Below, piece by piece: positions 56,798 to 64,000 of a DNA stretch of 64,000 nt (the stretch's first letter is position 1; the number at the start of each line of letters is the position of its first letter). The translations under genes were made by a program, and so were the position numbers. The stretch comes from Hydrogenophaga sp. Root209 (GTDB lineage Bacteria > Pseudomonadota > Gammaproteobacteria > Burkholderiales > Burkholderiaceae_C). Where the stretch lies: the NCBI RefSeq assembly GCF_001428625.1, contig NZ_LMIE01000029.1, positions 459,793-523,792 of the forward strand, written 5' to 3'. Below the pieces are notes generated by a model. The model was not told the DNA's origin. It saw only the letters and a program-made list of their open reading frames with translations, and ran no database searches.

Positions 56798-57555
56798 ACA
56801 CCATGGCATCCGAAATCCTGCTTACCGGCCGCCGCGTGCTCGTCACTGGCGCCGCCCGCGGTCTGGGCGCGAGCTTCGCCTGCGCTCTGGTGGACGCCGG
56901 CGCGCGCGTGGTCATCAGCGACGTGCTGCACGAGGCCGGTCAACAGCTGGCGCACGACCTCGGCCCGAACGCGCACTACGTGCCACTGGACCTGCTCGAT
57001 GCGGCCAGCGTGCGCGAAGGCGTGGACGCCGCCGCGCAGTGGCTGGGCGGCCTCGACGGCCTGATCAACAACGCGGCCATCACCAACTCGGGCGGCAAGG
57101 GCATGAACGAGCTCAGCCCCGAGACCTGGGACCTTGTGATGGACGTGAACGTGCGCGGCACCTGGCTCGTCACCGCCGCGGCCCGCCCGCACCTGGCGGC
57201 CAGCGGCAGCGGTCGCGTGGTCAACCTGGCCTCGGACACCGCGCTGTGGGGCGCGCCGCGCCTGCTGGCCTACGCCGCGAGCAAGGGCGCGGTGATTGCC
57301 ATGACGCGTTCGCTGGCGCGCGAGATGGGCGAGGACGGCACCACCGTCAACGCCATCGCCCCCGGCCTCACGCTGGTGGAAGCCACCGCCTATGTGCCGC
57401 AGGAGCGGCACGACTACTACTTGAAGGGCCGCGCGATCCAGCGGCCCCAGGTGCCCGAAGACGTCAACGCCGCGGCGCTGTTTCTGCTGACGCAGGCCAG
57501 CGGCTTCATCACCGGTCAGCTGCTGCCCGTCAACGGCGGCTTCACGATGAACTGA
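56794..57555 (+). CDS. Short-chain dehydrogenase/reductase (SDR)
   Basis: 253-aa oxidoreductase. Cofactor motif VTGAARGLGASFACAL, then VISDVLHEAG with Asp suggesting NAD, NNAAITNSGGKGM (N-A-G region), Ser in NLASDTALWGAP and Tyr-Lys in LAYAASKGAVIAM. C-terminal FITGQLLPVNGGFTMN is typical. Substrate unknown; translationally coupled to the permease. Confidence 0.92.
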   Translation: MNTMASEILLTGRRVLVTGAARGLGASFACALVDAGARVVISDVLHEAGQQLAHDLGPNAHYVPLDLLDAASVREGVDAAAQWLGGLDGLINNAAITNSGGKGMNELSPETWDLVMDVNVRGTWLVTAAARPHLAASGSGRVVNLASDTALWGAPRLLAYAASKGAVIAMTRSLAREMGEDGTTVNAIAPGLTLVEATAYVPQERHDYYLKGRAIQRPQVPEDVNAAALFLLTQASGFITGQLLPVNGGFTMN

Positions 57556-57568
57556 AAAGGAGAAACCC

Positions 57569-58177
57569 ATGAGCACCACCACCATCAACAAACCCGCCGC
57601 CGCGGCCAACCAGCCCGTGTTCAACGAACGCGGCCTGATGGACCCCGACATCCCGTCCGAAGCCGAGACGCAGGGCACCATGATGCGCGCCGAAGGCCAG
57701 AGCTTCGCGCAGTGGATGGACAGCCGCGTGGCGCGCAAGTCCACCCGCAGCTACGACTGGGACGCGCTGAAGTTCCAGGCCGACTACGACCCCAAGTACC
57801 GCCGCGCGCAGATGCGCTACGTGGGCACCGGCGGCACCGGCGTGAACAAGGACACCAACACCGTGCCCGCCGCGCACTTCACCTTCTCCACCATGGTGAT
57901 CCCGGCCGGCAACATCGGCCCTTCGCACATCCACTACGACGTGGAAGAGATCTTCTTCGTCATGCGCGGCGCGATGAAGGTGGTCTGCGAGAAGGACGGC
58001 GAGCGCTGGGAGACCATCGTCGGCGAGCGCGACCTGATCTCGGTGCCGCCCGGCGTGTACCGCGAAGAGCACAACGTGGGCGACGAGGACGCGCTGATGT
58101 GCGTGATGCTGGGTTCGCCCAAGCCGATCACGCCCACCTACCCGCCCGATTCGCCCCTCGCAAAAATCAAGCGCTGA
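57569..58177 (+). CDS. Cupin-domain protein
   Basis: 202-aa protein with one cupin barrel (about 95-185). Metal-binding motif 1: PSHIHYDVEEIFFVMRG (HxH and Glu); motif 2: SVPPGVYREEHNVG (His). The N-terminal 70 residues are an extension with WMDSRVARKSTRSYDWDALK. The barrel could be a dioxygenase, isomerase or decarboxylase. Strong AAAAGGAGAAA RBS. Between SDR and hydrolase genes in one operon. Confidence 0.86.
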   Translation: MSTTTINKPAAAANQPVFNERGLMDPDIPSEAETQGTMMRAEGQSFAQWMDSRVARKSTRSYDWDALKFQADYDPKYRRAQMRYVGTGGTGVNKDTNTVPAAHFTFSTMVIPAGNIGPSHIHYDVEEIFFVMRGAMKVVCEKDGERWETIVGERDLISVPPGVYREEHNVGDEDALMCVMLGSPKPITPTYPPDSPLAKIKR

Positions 58178-58200
58178 TCCACCGAACCCCAAGCCGCACC

Positions 58201-59025
58201 ATGACGCCTCTCGAAGCCCTCGCCCTCTACCCGTTGCGCAGCACCGCGCTGGCGGGTGGCGCGCGCGCGTCGCACCGCGAGGCGGGCTCGGCAGAGGCCG
58301 TGACGCACGTGCTGCTGCACGGCATCGGCTCGGCCTCGGGCAGCTGGGTGCGCCAACTCAACGCCGTGGTGGGCAGGCCCCTGCGCGTGCTGGCCTGGGA
58401 CGCCCCCGGCTACGGCGGCAGCGACCCGGTAAAAGCCGACTGGCCGCGCGCCGACGACTACGCCGAGCGGCTCTGGGCCTGGCTCGACGCGCTGGACGCG
58501 CGCACCCCGGTGACGCTGGTCGGCCACTCGCTGGGGGCGCTGATGGCCGCACGTGCCGCCGTGCTGGCGCCGCCGCGCGTGCAGCGCCTGGTGCTGCTCT
58601 CCCCGGCCGCGGGCTACGGCGACGCCGAGCCGGCCGTGCGCGAACAGAAGCTGCGCGACCGCCTGGCCACGCTGGAGCGCCTGGGCCCGCAAGGCATGGC
58701 GCAGGCGCGCGGCGCGGCCATGCTCTCGCCCGGCGCGCCGGCCGAACTGGTGGAGGCCGTGCGCGACAGCATGTCGCAGGTGATTCCCGCCGGCTACACG
58801 CAGGCCGCGCGCCTGCTGGCCCACGGCACGCTGCTGGCCGACGTGGCCCGCTTGCACTGCCCGGTGGTGGTGGCCAGCGGCAGCGCCGACGGCATCACCA
58901 CGCCCGCGTCCTGCCAGGCCGTGGCGCAGGCCGCCAGCGTGGCATGGAATGATCTCGGTTCCGTGGGCCATGCGTGCCCGCTCGAAGCCCCCGGCGCGGT
59001 CAATGCCCTGCTGGGACTGAACTGA
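58201..59025 (+). CDS. Alpha/beta-fold hydrolase
   Basis: 274-aa hydrolase. Oxyanion region LLHGIGSASGSWVRQL, nucleophile elbow VGHSLGALMAARA (Ser about residue 105), acid in VVASGSADGITT and His in LGSVGHACPLEAP. Similar enzymes cleave esters, lactones or ring-fission products. Its operon partners suggest it processes an intermediate of the imported compound. Confidence 0.88.
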   Translation: MTPLEALALYPLRSTALAGGARASHREAGSAEAVTHVLLHGIGSASGSWVRQLNAVVGRPLRVLAWDAPGYGGSDPVKADWPRADDYAERLWAWLDALDARTPVTLVGHSLGALMAARAAVLAPPRVQRLVLLSPAAGYGDAEPAVREQKLRDRLATLERLGPQGMAQARGAAMLSPGAPAELVEAVRDSMSQVIPAGYTQAARLLAHGTLLADVARLHCPVVVASGSADGITTPASCQAVAQAASVAWNDLGSVGHACPLEAPGAVNALLGLN

Positions 59026-59045
59026 AGACTCAGGAGGAAATCACC

Positions 59046-59873
59046 ATGACCACCGACAAGAACGACGACCGCTACACCGTACCCGCCCTCATGCGCGGCC
59101 TGCAGCTGCTGATGCTGTTCAACCGCGACGAGCGCGAACTCACCGGCGCCGATATCTCGCGCCGGCTCGACCTGCCGCGCGCCTCGGTGTTCCGCATGCT
59201 GCAGACGCTGGAGCAAGGCGGCTTCGTCGAACGCGTGGGCGACGGCGCCTACTACAAGCTCGGCCTGGCCGTGCTGCGTCTGGGCTTCGAGTTCCTCGCG
59301 TCGATGGAACTCACCGAACATGGCCGCCCGGTCATCGAAGCGCTGCGCGACGCCTGCGGCTACTCGGCGCACCTGGTGGTGCGCGACGCGCGGGACGTGG
59401 TCTTCATCTCCAAGGTCGCGGGCCGCAGCGCGCTGTTCCATTCCATCCAGGTCGGCGCGCGCCTGCCGGCCCACGCCACCGTGCTGGGCCGCCTGCTGCT
59501 CAGCGACCTGGACCTGCACGCGCTCAAGCAGCTCTACCCCGAGCCCGAGCTGCCGAGCTACACGCCCAAGACGCCCACCACGGTGGAGCAGCTCAAGCTG
59601 CTGATCGACCAGGACCGTGCCAACGGCTACGGCGTGAGCCAGGGCGGGTTCGAAACCGGCATCTCCACCATCGCCGCGCCGGTGTTCAACGACCGTGGCG
59701 AAGTCGCTGCGGCGGTGAGCATCAGCGTGCCCGCGCAGAACGTGCAGCCAGGCGAACTCGACGTGCTCGTCACCCAGGTGCGCCACGCCGCCGCCCAACT
59801 CACCGAACGCATCAGCCACTCGCCCAACCGCGGTGGCTGGCAAACCAAACCGACCGAAAAGAAAGTCGCATGA
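59046..59873 (+). CDS. IclR-family transcriptional regulator
   Basis: 275-aa regulator. N-terminal winged helix: LMRGLQLLMLFNRDERELTG, then ISRRLDLPRASVFRMLQTLE. C-terminal effector domain: VGARLPAHATVLGRLLLSDL and GYGVSQGGFETGISTIAAPV. Very strong RBS (CAGGAGGAAATCACC before ATG). It lies within the operon; the dyads at 53972 and 54031 are candidate sites. Overlaps the ThDP enzyme gene by 4 bases. Confidence 0.92.
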   Translation: MTTDKNDDRYTVPALMRGLQLLMLFNRDERELTGADISRRLDLPRASVFRMLQTLEQGGFVERVGDGAYYKLGLAVLRLGFEFLASMELTEHGRPVIEALRDACGYSAHLVVRDARDVVFISKVAGRSALFHSIQVGARLPAHATVLGRLLLSDLDLHALKQLYPEPELPSYTPKTPTTVEQLKLLIDQDRANGYGVSQGGFETGISTIAAPVFNDRGEVAAAVSISVPAQNVQPGELDVLVTQVRHAAAQLTERISHSPNRGGWQTKPTEKKVA

Positions 59874-61561
59874 GCCCTTCTACGCAACGCATCACCGTGG
59901 GGGAACTCGCCGCCCGCTTCCTCGAGCAATGTGGCGTGCGCGCCGCCTTCGGCGTGATCTCCATCCACAACATGCCCATCCTCGATGCGTTCCACACGCG
60001 AGCGAAGATCCGCTTCGTCTCGGCGCGCGGCGAGGCGGGTGCGTGCAACATGGCCGATGCGTATGCGCGGGTGAGCGGCACGCTGGGCGTGTGCGTCACC
60101 AGCACAGGCACTGGCTGCGGCAACGCGGCGGGCGCGATGGTGGAAGCCATCACCGCCGGCACGCCGCTGCTGCACCTCACGGGGCAGATCGAATCGCCCT
60201 TTCTGGACCGCGACCTCGGCTACATCCACGAGCACCCGGCGCAACTGGCCATGCTCAAGTCGGTCGGCAAGGACGCCTTCCGCATCCGCAACCCCGAAAC
60301 CGCCCTGGCCACGCTGCGCGAGGCCGTGCGCCTGGCACAGACGCCGCCCTGCGGCCCGGTGAGCATCGAGATTCCGATCGACGTGCAGAAGATGAAGCTG
60401 GACCTGCCGGCCGACCTGTCGCCGCTGGCGGTGCCGCCGGTGCAACCCAACCTGGCCGCCGTGGACGCGCTCGCTGAGCGGCTGCTGAGCGCCAAGCGCC
60501 CGTTGCTGTGGCTGGGCGGCGGCGCGCGGGGCGCAAGCGCAGCGGCGCAGCGGCTCGTGAACATGGGCTGGGCGGTGGTGTCCTCGGTGCAGGGCCGAGG
60601 CATCGTGCCCGAGGACCACCCCGCCACCCTGGGTTCCTACAACCTGCAGAAGCCGGCCGAAGAGTTTTACGAAACCGTGGACGCGCTGCTGGCCGTGGGC
60701 ACGCGCCTGCGCAGCAACGAGACGTTGAACTACAAGCTCAAGCTGCCCGCCACACGCTACCGCATCGACGCCAACGCGCTGGCCCACAACCGAGGCTACA
60801 GCAGCGAGCTGTTCGTTCACGGCGATGCCGGGATCACGCTCGACGCGCTGGCCGACCGGCTTGAACTTGCCATGGGTTCGGGCCGCATGCAGATCGACCC
60901 GCAGCTGGTGGCCGACGTGAAGCGCGCGCGCGCCGAAGCCGCCGCGCTGGTGGACGGCACGCTGGGCCAGTACGCCAAGCTCAAGAACACGCTGGCCGAG
61001 GTGGTTGGCAAGCAGCTCTGGTGGGTGCGCGACATCACGCTCTCCAACAGCATGTGGGGGAACCGCGCCCCCGTGCTGGACCACCCGCGCGCCGGCGTGC
61101 ACGCCCTGGGCGGCGGCATCGGCCAGGGCCTGGCCATGGGCGTGGGCGCGGCCGTGGCCGATGCCGAGCACGCGCTGGGCCGTCGCACCATCGCGCTCTG
61201 CGGCGACGGTGGCTTCATGCTCAACCTCGGCGAACTCGCCTGCGCCGCGCAGGAGAAGGCCAACGTGGTCTTCCTCGTCATGAACGACCAGCGCTACGGC
61301 GTCATCAAGAACATCCAGGACGACATCTACGGCAGCCGCCACGCCTACGTGGAACTGCACACGCCCGACTTCGCGCAGCTCTGCGCCAGCCTGCAGGTGC
61401 CGCACTTCAAGCTGGCCGACCCGGCCGCCACGCGCGAGACGCTGCAGAAAGCCCTGGCCATGGCCAACGGCCCGGTGGTGGTCGAGGTGGACATGAACGC
61501 CTGGGGCCCGTTCGCCGTGAAGTTCGCCGGCCCGCCCAAGAAGAAGGAACTCGAGGTATGA
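59870..61561 (+). CDS. Thiamine-diphosphate enzyme (acetolactate synthase / 2-oxo acid decarboxylase family)
   Basis: 563-aa ThDP enzyme with the three usual domains. N-terminal pyrimidine-binding domain with catalytic Glu in [20 protein letters not shown], a central domain (about 195-330), and the pyrophosphate domain with [12 protein letters not shown]...[12 protein letters not shown], the GDG-N metal motif. Could decarboxylate a 2-oxo acid to an aldehyde (the aldehyde dehydrogenase is downstream) or perform carboligation. Coupled on both sides by ATGA overlaps. Confidence 0.9.
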   Translation: MSPSTQRITVGELAARFLEQCGVRAAFGVISIHNMPILDAFHTRAKIRFVSARGEAGACNMADAYARVSGTLGVCVTSTGTGCGNAAGAMVEAITAGTPLLHLTGQIESPFLDRDLGYIHEHPAQLAMLKSVGKDAFRIRNPETALATLREAVRLAQTPPCGPVSIEIPIDVQKMKLDLPADLSPLAVPPVQPNLAAVDALAERLLSAKRPLLWLGGGARGASAAAQRLVNMGWAVVSSVQGRGIVPEDHPATLGSYNLQKPAEEFYETVDALLAVGTRLRSNETLNYKLKLPATRYRIDANALAHNRGYSSELFVHGDAGITLDALADRLELAMGSGRMQIDPQLVADVKRARAEAAALVDGTLGQYAKLKNTLAEVVGKQLWWVRDITLSNSMWGNRAPVLDHPRAGVHALGGGIGQGLAMGVGAAVADAEHALGRRTIALCGDGGFMLNLGELACAAQEKANVVFLVMNDQRYGVIKNIQDDIYGSRHAYVELHTPDFAQLCASLQVPHFKLADPAATRETLQKALAMANGPVVVEVDMNAWGPFAVKFAGPPKKKELEV

Positions 61562-62352
61562 ACCCGCAGCAGGTCACGCTCATCGGCTTCGGTGCCATCG
61601 GCCGCACACTGATGGCGCGCATGGCCGGGCACCCCTCGGTGCGCATCACGCACGTCGTGGTGTCCGAGAGCCACATCGCGGACGCGCAGGCCGTGCTCGG
61701 CGCGGGCGTGATGGTCTGCAGCCAGGTGCCGCCCGAGACCACCCTGTTGCTCGAATGCGCGGGCCACGCCGCCATCGGCTGCCACGTGCTGCCCGCGCTG
61801 GAGCGCGGCATCGAATGCGCGGTGCTGTCCATCGGCGCGCTGTCGGAAGACGGCCTGCCCGAGCAACTGGCCGAGGCCGCCCAACGCGGCGGCACACGTG
61901 TGCACCTGCTGGCCGGCGCCATCGGTGGCATCGACGCCATCGCCTCCGCGCGCCTGGCCGGCCTGGACAGCGTGACCTACACCGGCCGCAAGCCGCCCGA
62001 AGGCTGGCGCGGCAGCCCCGCCGAGCAGGTGGTGGACCTGGGCGCCATCACCGCGCCCACCGTGATCCTGGAAGCCACGGCGCGCGAAGCCGCGCGCCTG
62101 TACCCGAAGAACGCCAACGTGGCCGCCACCGTCTCGCTCGCCGGCCTGGGGCTTGACGCGACGCGCGTGCGCCTGATCGCAGACCCGACCGTGACCGAGA
62201 ACATCCACGAGATCGACGTGCGCGGCGCCTTCGGCGAGATGCACATCACCATGCGCGGCAAGCCTCTGCCCGACAACCCCAAGACCTCCGCGCTCACGGT
62301 GCTCTCTGCCCTGCGCTTCCTGCACAACCGCACTTCCCCGGTGACGATATGA
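61558..62352 (+). CDS. nadX: Aspartate dehydrogenase-like protein
   Basis: 264-aa protein with the L-aspartate dehydrogenase arrangement. NAD-binding [17 protein letters not shown] (about 6-22), [38 protein letters not shown], and the catalytic His in [15 protein letters not shown]. NadX enzymes interconvert aspartate and oxaloacetate for NAD synthesis or feed PHB pathways. In a catabolic operon directly after a ThDP enzyme, an amino acid or imine of a different side chain is also possible, so nadX is a family label only. Confidence 0.86.
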   Translation: MNPQQVTLIGFGAIGRTLMARMAGHPSVRITHVVVSESHIADAQAVLGAGVMVCSQVPPETTLLLECAGHAAIGCHVLPALERGIECAVLSIGALSEDGLPEQLAEAAQRGGTRVHLLAGAIGGIDAIASARLAGLDSVTYTGRKPPEGWRGSPAEQVVDLGAITAPTVILEATAREAARLYPKNANVAATVSLAGLGLDATRVRLIADPTVTENIHEIDVRGAFGEMHITMRGKPLPDNPKTSALTVLSALRFLHNRTSPVTI

Positions 62353-62355
62353 AGC

Positions 62356-62427
62356 CCACCCCCGCGCCGCGCTTGCAGCGCGTCACCCCCTCAAGGGGGC
62401 GGCGTCTGGGACCGGCAAAGCCGGATC
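62356..62427. repeat. Hairpin-rich intergenic repeat, copy 5 (inverted)
   Basis: CCCCCGCGCCGCGCTTGCAGCGCG, CCCCCTCAAGGGGG and GGGACCGGCAAAGCCGGATCC, the modules of copies 1 and 4 in reverse order and orientation. It separates the aspartate dehydrogenase gene from the aldehyde dehydrogenase gene. Confidence 0.83.
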
Positions 62428-62472
62428 CTCGACGCCCCTGGATGGCGCCCCCTCTCTGCACACAGGTTTGAC

Positions 62473-63945
62473 ATGACCGAAAAACTGCAAAGCTTCTTCG
62501 CCGGCCGCTGGCGCGATGCCTCCGGCCCCGAATACACCACCGAATACCCGCACGACGGTAGCACCGTGGCCCACCTGCACGCGGCCACCGCGGCCGACGT
62601 GGACGAGGCCGTGCAGGCCGCCGAACGCGCGCGCCTGCAGCCCGCCTGGGCCGGGCTCAAGCACCACGAGCGCGCCGGCATGCTCTACCGCATCGCCAAC
62701 GGCATCCGCGAGCGCGGCGAAGAACTCGCGCAACTGCAGCGCCTGGACAACGGCAAGCCCATCAAGGAATGCCGCGCCCTGGTGGCCAGCGCCGCCGGCA
62801 CCTTCCAGTTCTTCGGCGCCGCCACCGAGACCTGGGAAGACGCCATCACGCCCTCGCGCGGCGACTACCTGAGCATGAGCGTGCACGAGCCGCTCGGCGT
62901 GGTGGGCGCGATCACGCCCTGGAACAGCCCCATCGCCAGCGAGGCGCAGAAGCTCGCGCCCGCGCTGGCCGCCGGCTGCGCCGTGGTGTTCAAGCCGGCC
63001 GAGATCACGCCGCGCATGGCCATCGAGCTCGCGAAGATCGCGCAGCAGGCCGGCGTGCCCGACGGCATCCTGAGCGTGCTGCCGGGCAAGGGCAGCGTGG
63101 TGGGCGACGCGCTCGTCAAACACCCGCTGATCAAACGCATCGCCTTCACCGGCGGCACCAACGTGGGCATGGGCATCCAGCGCCTGGCGGCCGAAAAACT
63201 CATGCCGACCTCGCTGGAGCTGGGCGGCAAGTCGCCCACCATCGTGATGCCCGATGCCGACCTGGACCACGCGGTGGCCGGTGTGATCTACGGCATCTTC
63301 AGTTCCTCGGGCGAGTCCTGCATCGCCGGCTCGCGCGCCTTCGTGCACGAGAGCGTGTACGACGAGTTCAAGGCCCGCCTGCTGGCCGGCGTGAAGAAAC
63401 TGCGCGTGGGCGACCCCTCGCGCGAGGACACGCAGATGGGTCCGCTGGTCAACCTCGGCCACCGCGCCTCCGTCGAGCGCTATGTGCAGATGGGCCGCGA
63501 AGAAGGCGGCACCGTGCTGTGCGGCGGCGAGCGCCCCACGGGCGGCTACTTCGATGGCGGCAGCTACTACCTGCCCACCATCTTCGAAGGCCTGCCCAAC
63601 AGCGCGCGCATGTGTCAGGAAGAGATCTTCGGCCCGGTGCTCGCGCTGCTGCCCTGGAAAGACGAAGCCGACCTCATCGCCCAGTGCAACGACAACATGT
63701 TCGGCCTGGCCTCGGGCATCTGGACACGCGACTTCAAGAGCGCCTGGCGCATCGGCCGCGCGCTGCAGACCGGCACCGTCTGGATCAACACCTACAAGGT
63801 CTTCTCCATCAGCACACCCTTCACCGGCGTGAAGATGAGCGGCTACGGCCAGGAGAAGGGCCGCCTCGGCATTCTTGAATACACGAGCCAGAAGAGCTTT
63901 TACTGGGGACTGAACGAATCGCCCATGCCCTGGGCAAGTACATGA
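62473..63945 (+). CDS. Aldehyde dehydrogenase
   Basis: 490-aa NAD(P)-dependent dehydrogenase, complete within the window. Conserved: GAITPWNSPIASEAQKLAPAL, KPAEITPRMAIELAKI, general base Glu in LELGGKSPTIVMP, catalytic Cys in SSGESCIAGSRAF (about 284), and FGPVLALLPWKDEADLI. Betaine/hydroxymuconic semialdehyde dehydrogenase group by overall pattern. Follows the repeat 120 bases after nadX-like gene, so it may belong to the same operon and oxidise the aldehyde made by the ThDP enzyme (inference). Confidence 0.92.
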   Translation: MTEKLQSFFAGRWRDASGPEYTTEYPHDGSTVAHLHAATAADVDEAVQAAERARLQPAWAGLKHHERAGMLYRIANGIRERGEELAQLQRLDNGKPIKECRALVASAAGTFQFFGAATETWEDAITPSRGDYLSMSVHEPLGVVGAITPWNSPIASEAQKLAPALAAGCAVVFKPAEITPRMAIELAKIAQQAGVPDGILSVLPGKGSVVGDALVKHPLIKRIAFTGGTNVGMGIQRLAAEKLMPTSLELGGKSPTIVMPDADLDHAVAGVIYGIFSSSGESCIAGSRAFVHESVYDEFKARLLAGVKKLRVGDPSREDTQMGPLVNLGHRASVERYVQMGREEGGTVLCGGERPTGGYFDGGSYYLPTIFEGLPNSARMCQEEIFGPVLALLPWKDEADLIAQCNDNMFGLASGIWTRDFKSAWRIGRALQTGTVWINTYKVFSISTPFTGVKMSGYGQEKGRLGILEYTSQKSFYWGLNESPMPWAST

Positions 63946-64000
63946 GTCCCCACGCCCCACCGCTGCGCGGGTCGCTGCCGGCGCATATGAGCTCCCACGC

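Noticed and set aside
62383-63960. 525-codon minus-strand frame opposite aldehyde dehydrogenase
   Set aside because: No motifs, low-complexity composition, full enzyme on the plus strand.

Overview
The window is a GC-rich, densely coded stretch of a betaproteobacterial chromosome. It most resembles Comamonadaceae (Hydrogenophaga, Comamonas, Acidovorax relatives). The grounds are the RpoD type, a pmd-like protocatechuate 4,5-cleavage operon, Bug-type periplasmic receptors, a LivM-LivG fusion and a PEP-CTERM/PrsT pair. The genus is an inference. No rRNA, tRNA, CRISPR array, insertion sequence or prophage was seen, and no gap between genes exceeds about 300 bases.

Layout. 1-5.9 kb: the 3' part of rpoD with a terminator, a TPR protein of the exosortase/PEP-CTERM system (PrsT-like), and a PEP-CTERM surface protein behind a sigma-54-type promoter. 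5.9-9.4 kb: a leftward envelope-stress-like operon (Spy/CpxP-like lipoprotein, unknown 103-aa protein, OmpR-type regulator, histidine kinase) and a rightward LprI-like gene. 9.4-17.2 kb: a leftward protocatechuate 4,5-cleavage operon (ModA-like protein, ligJ, ligK, ligI, ligA, ligB, ligC, aldo/keto reductase) with a divergent LysR regulator. 17.2-25.2 kb: a TRAP transporter, Bug receptor, NAD(P)-dependent oxidoreductase and GntR regulator, opposite a MetE-like enzyme coupled to a DsbA-fold isomerase; repeated TGTATWCA sites flank this region.

25.2-40.4 kb: the most coherent system. Divergent operons encode feruloyl-CoA synthetase, enoyl-CoA hydratase, short-chain dehydrogenase, thiolase, 4-hydroxybenzoyl-CoA thioesterase, acyl-CoA dehydrogenase, an amidohydrolase, a second CoA ligase, a Liv-type ABC importer and a MarR regulator. 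A perfect inverted repeat lies in the promoter between the two arms. I read this as uptake and CoA-dependent beta-oxidative shortening of hydroxycinnamate-like acids. The expected aromatic acid products would reach protocatechuate (using enzymes outside the window) and enter the lig operon 9-25 kb away.

40.5-54 kb: mostly housekeeping. HxlR regulator, FAH-family hydrolase, grpE-dnaK-dnaJ with a near-perfect sigma-32 promoter, DUF5329, GNAT, ZIP metal transporter, beta-CASP nuclease, MltB-like transglycosylase, WYL regulator opposite a GST gene, YbjQ, a methyltransferase and a 56-aa basic protein. 54-64 kb: a second catabolic-looking operon (NitT/TauT-type ABC importer, SDR, cupin, alpha/beta hydrolase, IclR regulator, ThDP enzyme, aspartate dehydrogenase-like protein, aldehyde dehydrogenase) whose substrate I cannot name.

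Five copies of a hairpin-rich intergenic repeat, in both orientations, lie at 18.2, 34.4, 40.9, 52.5 and 62.4 kb.
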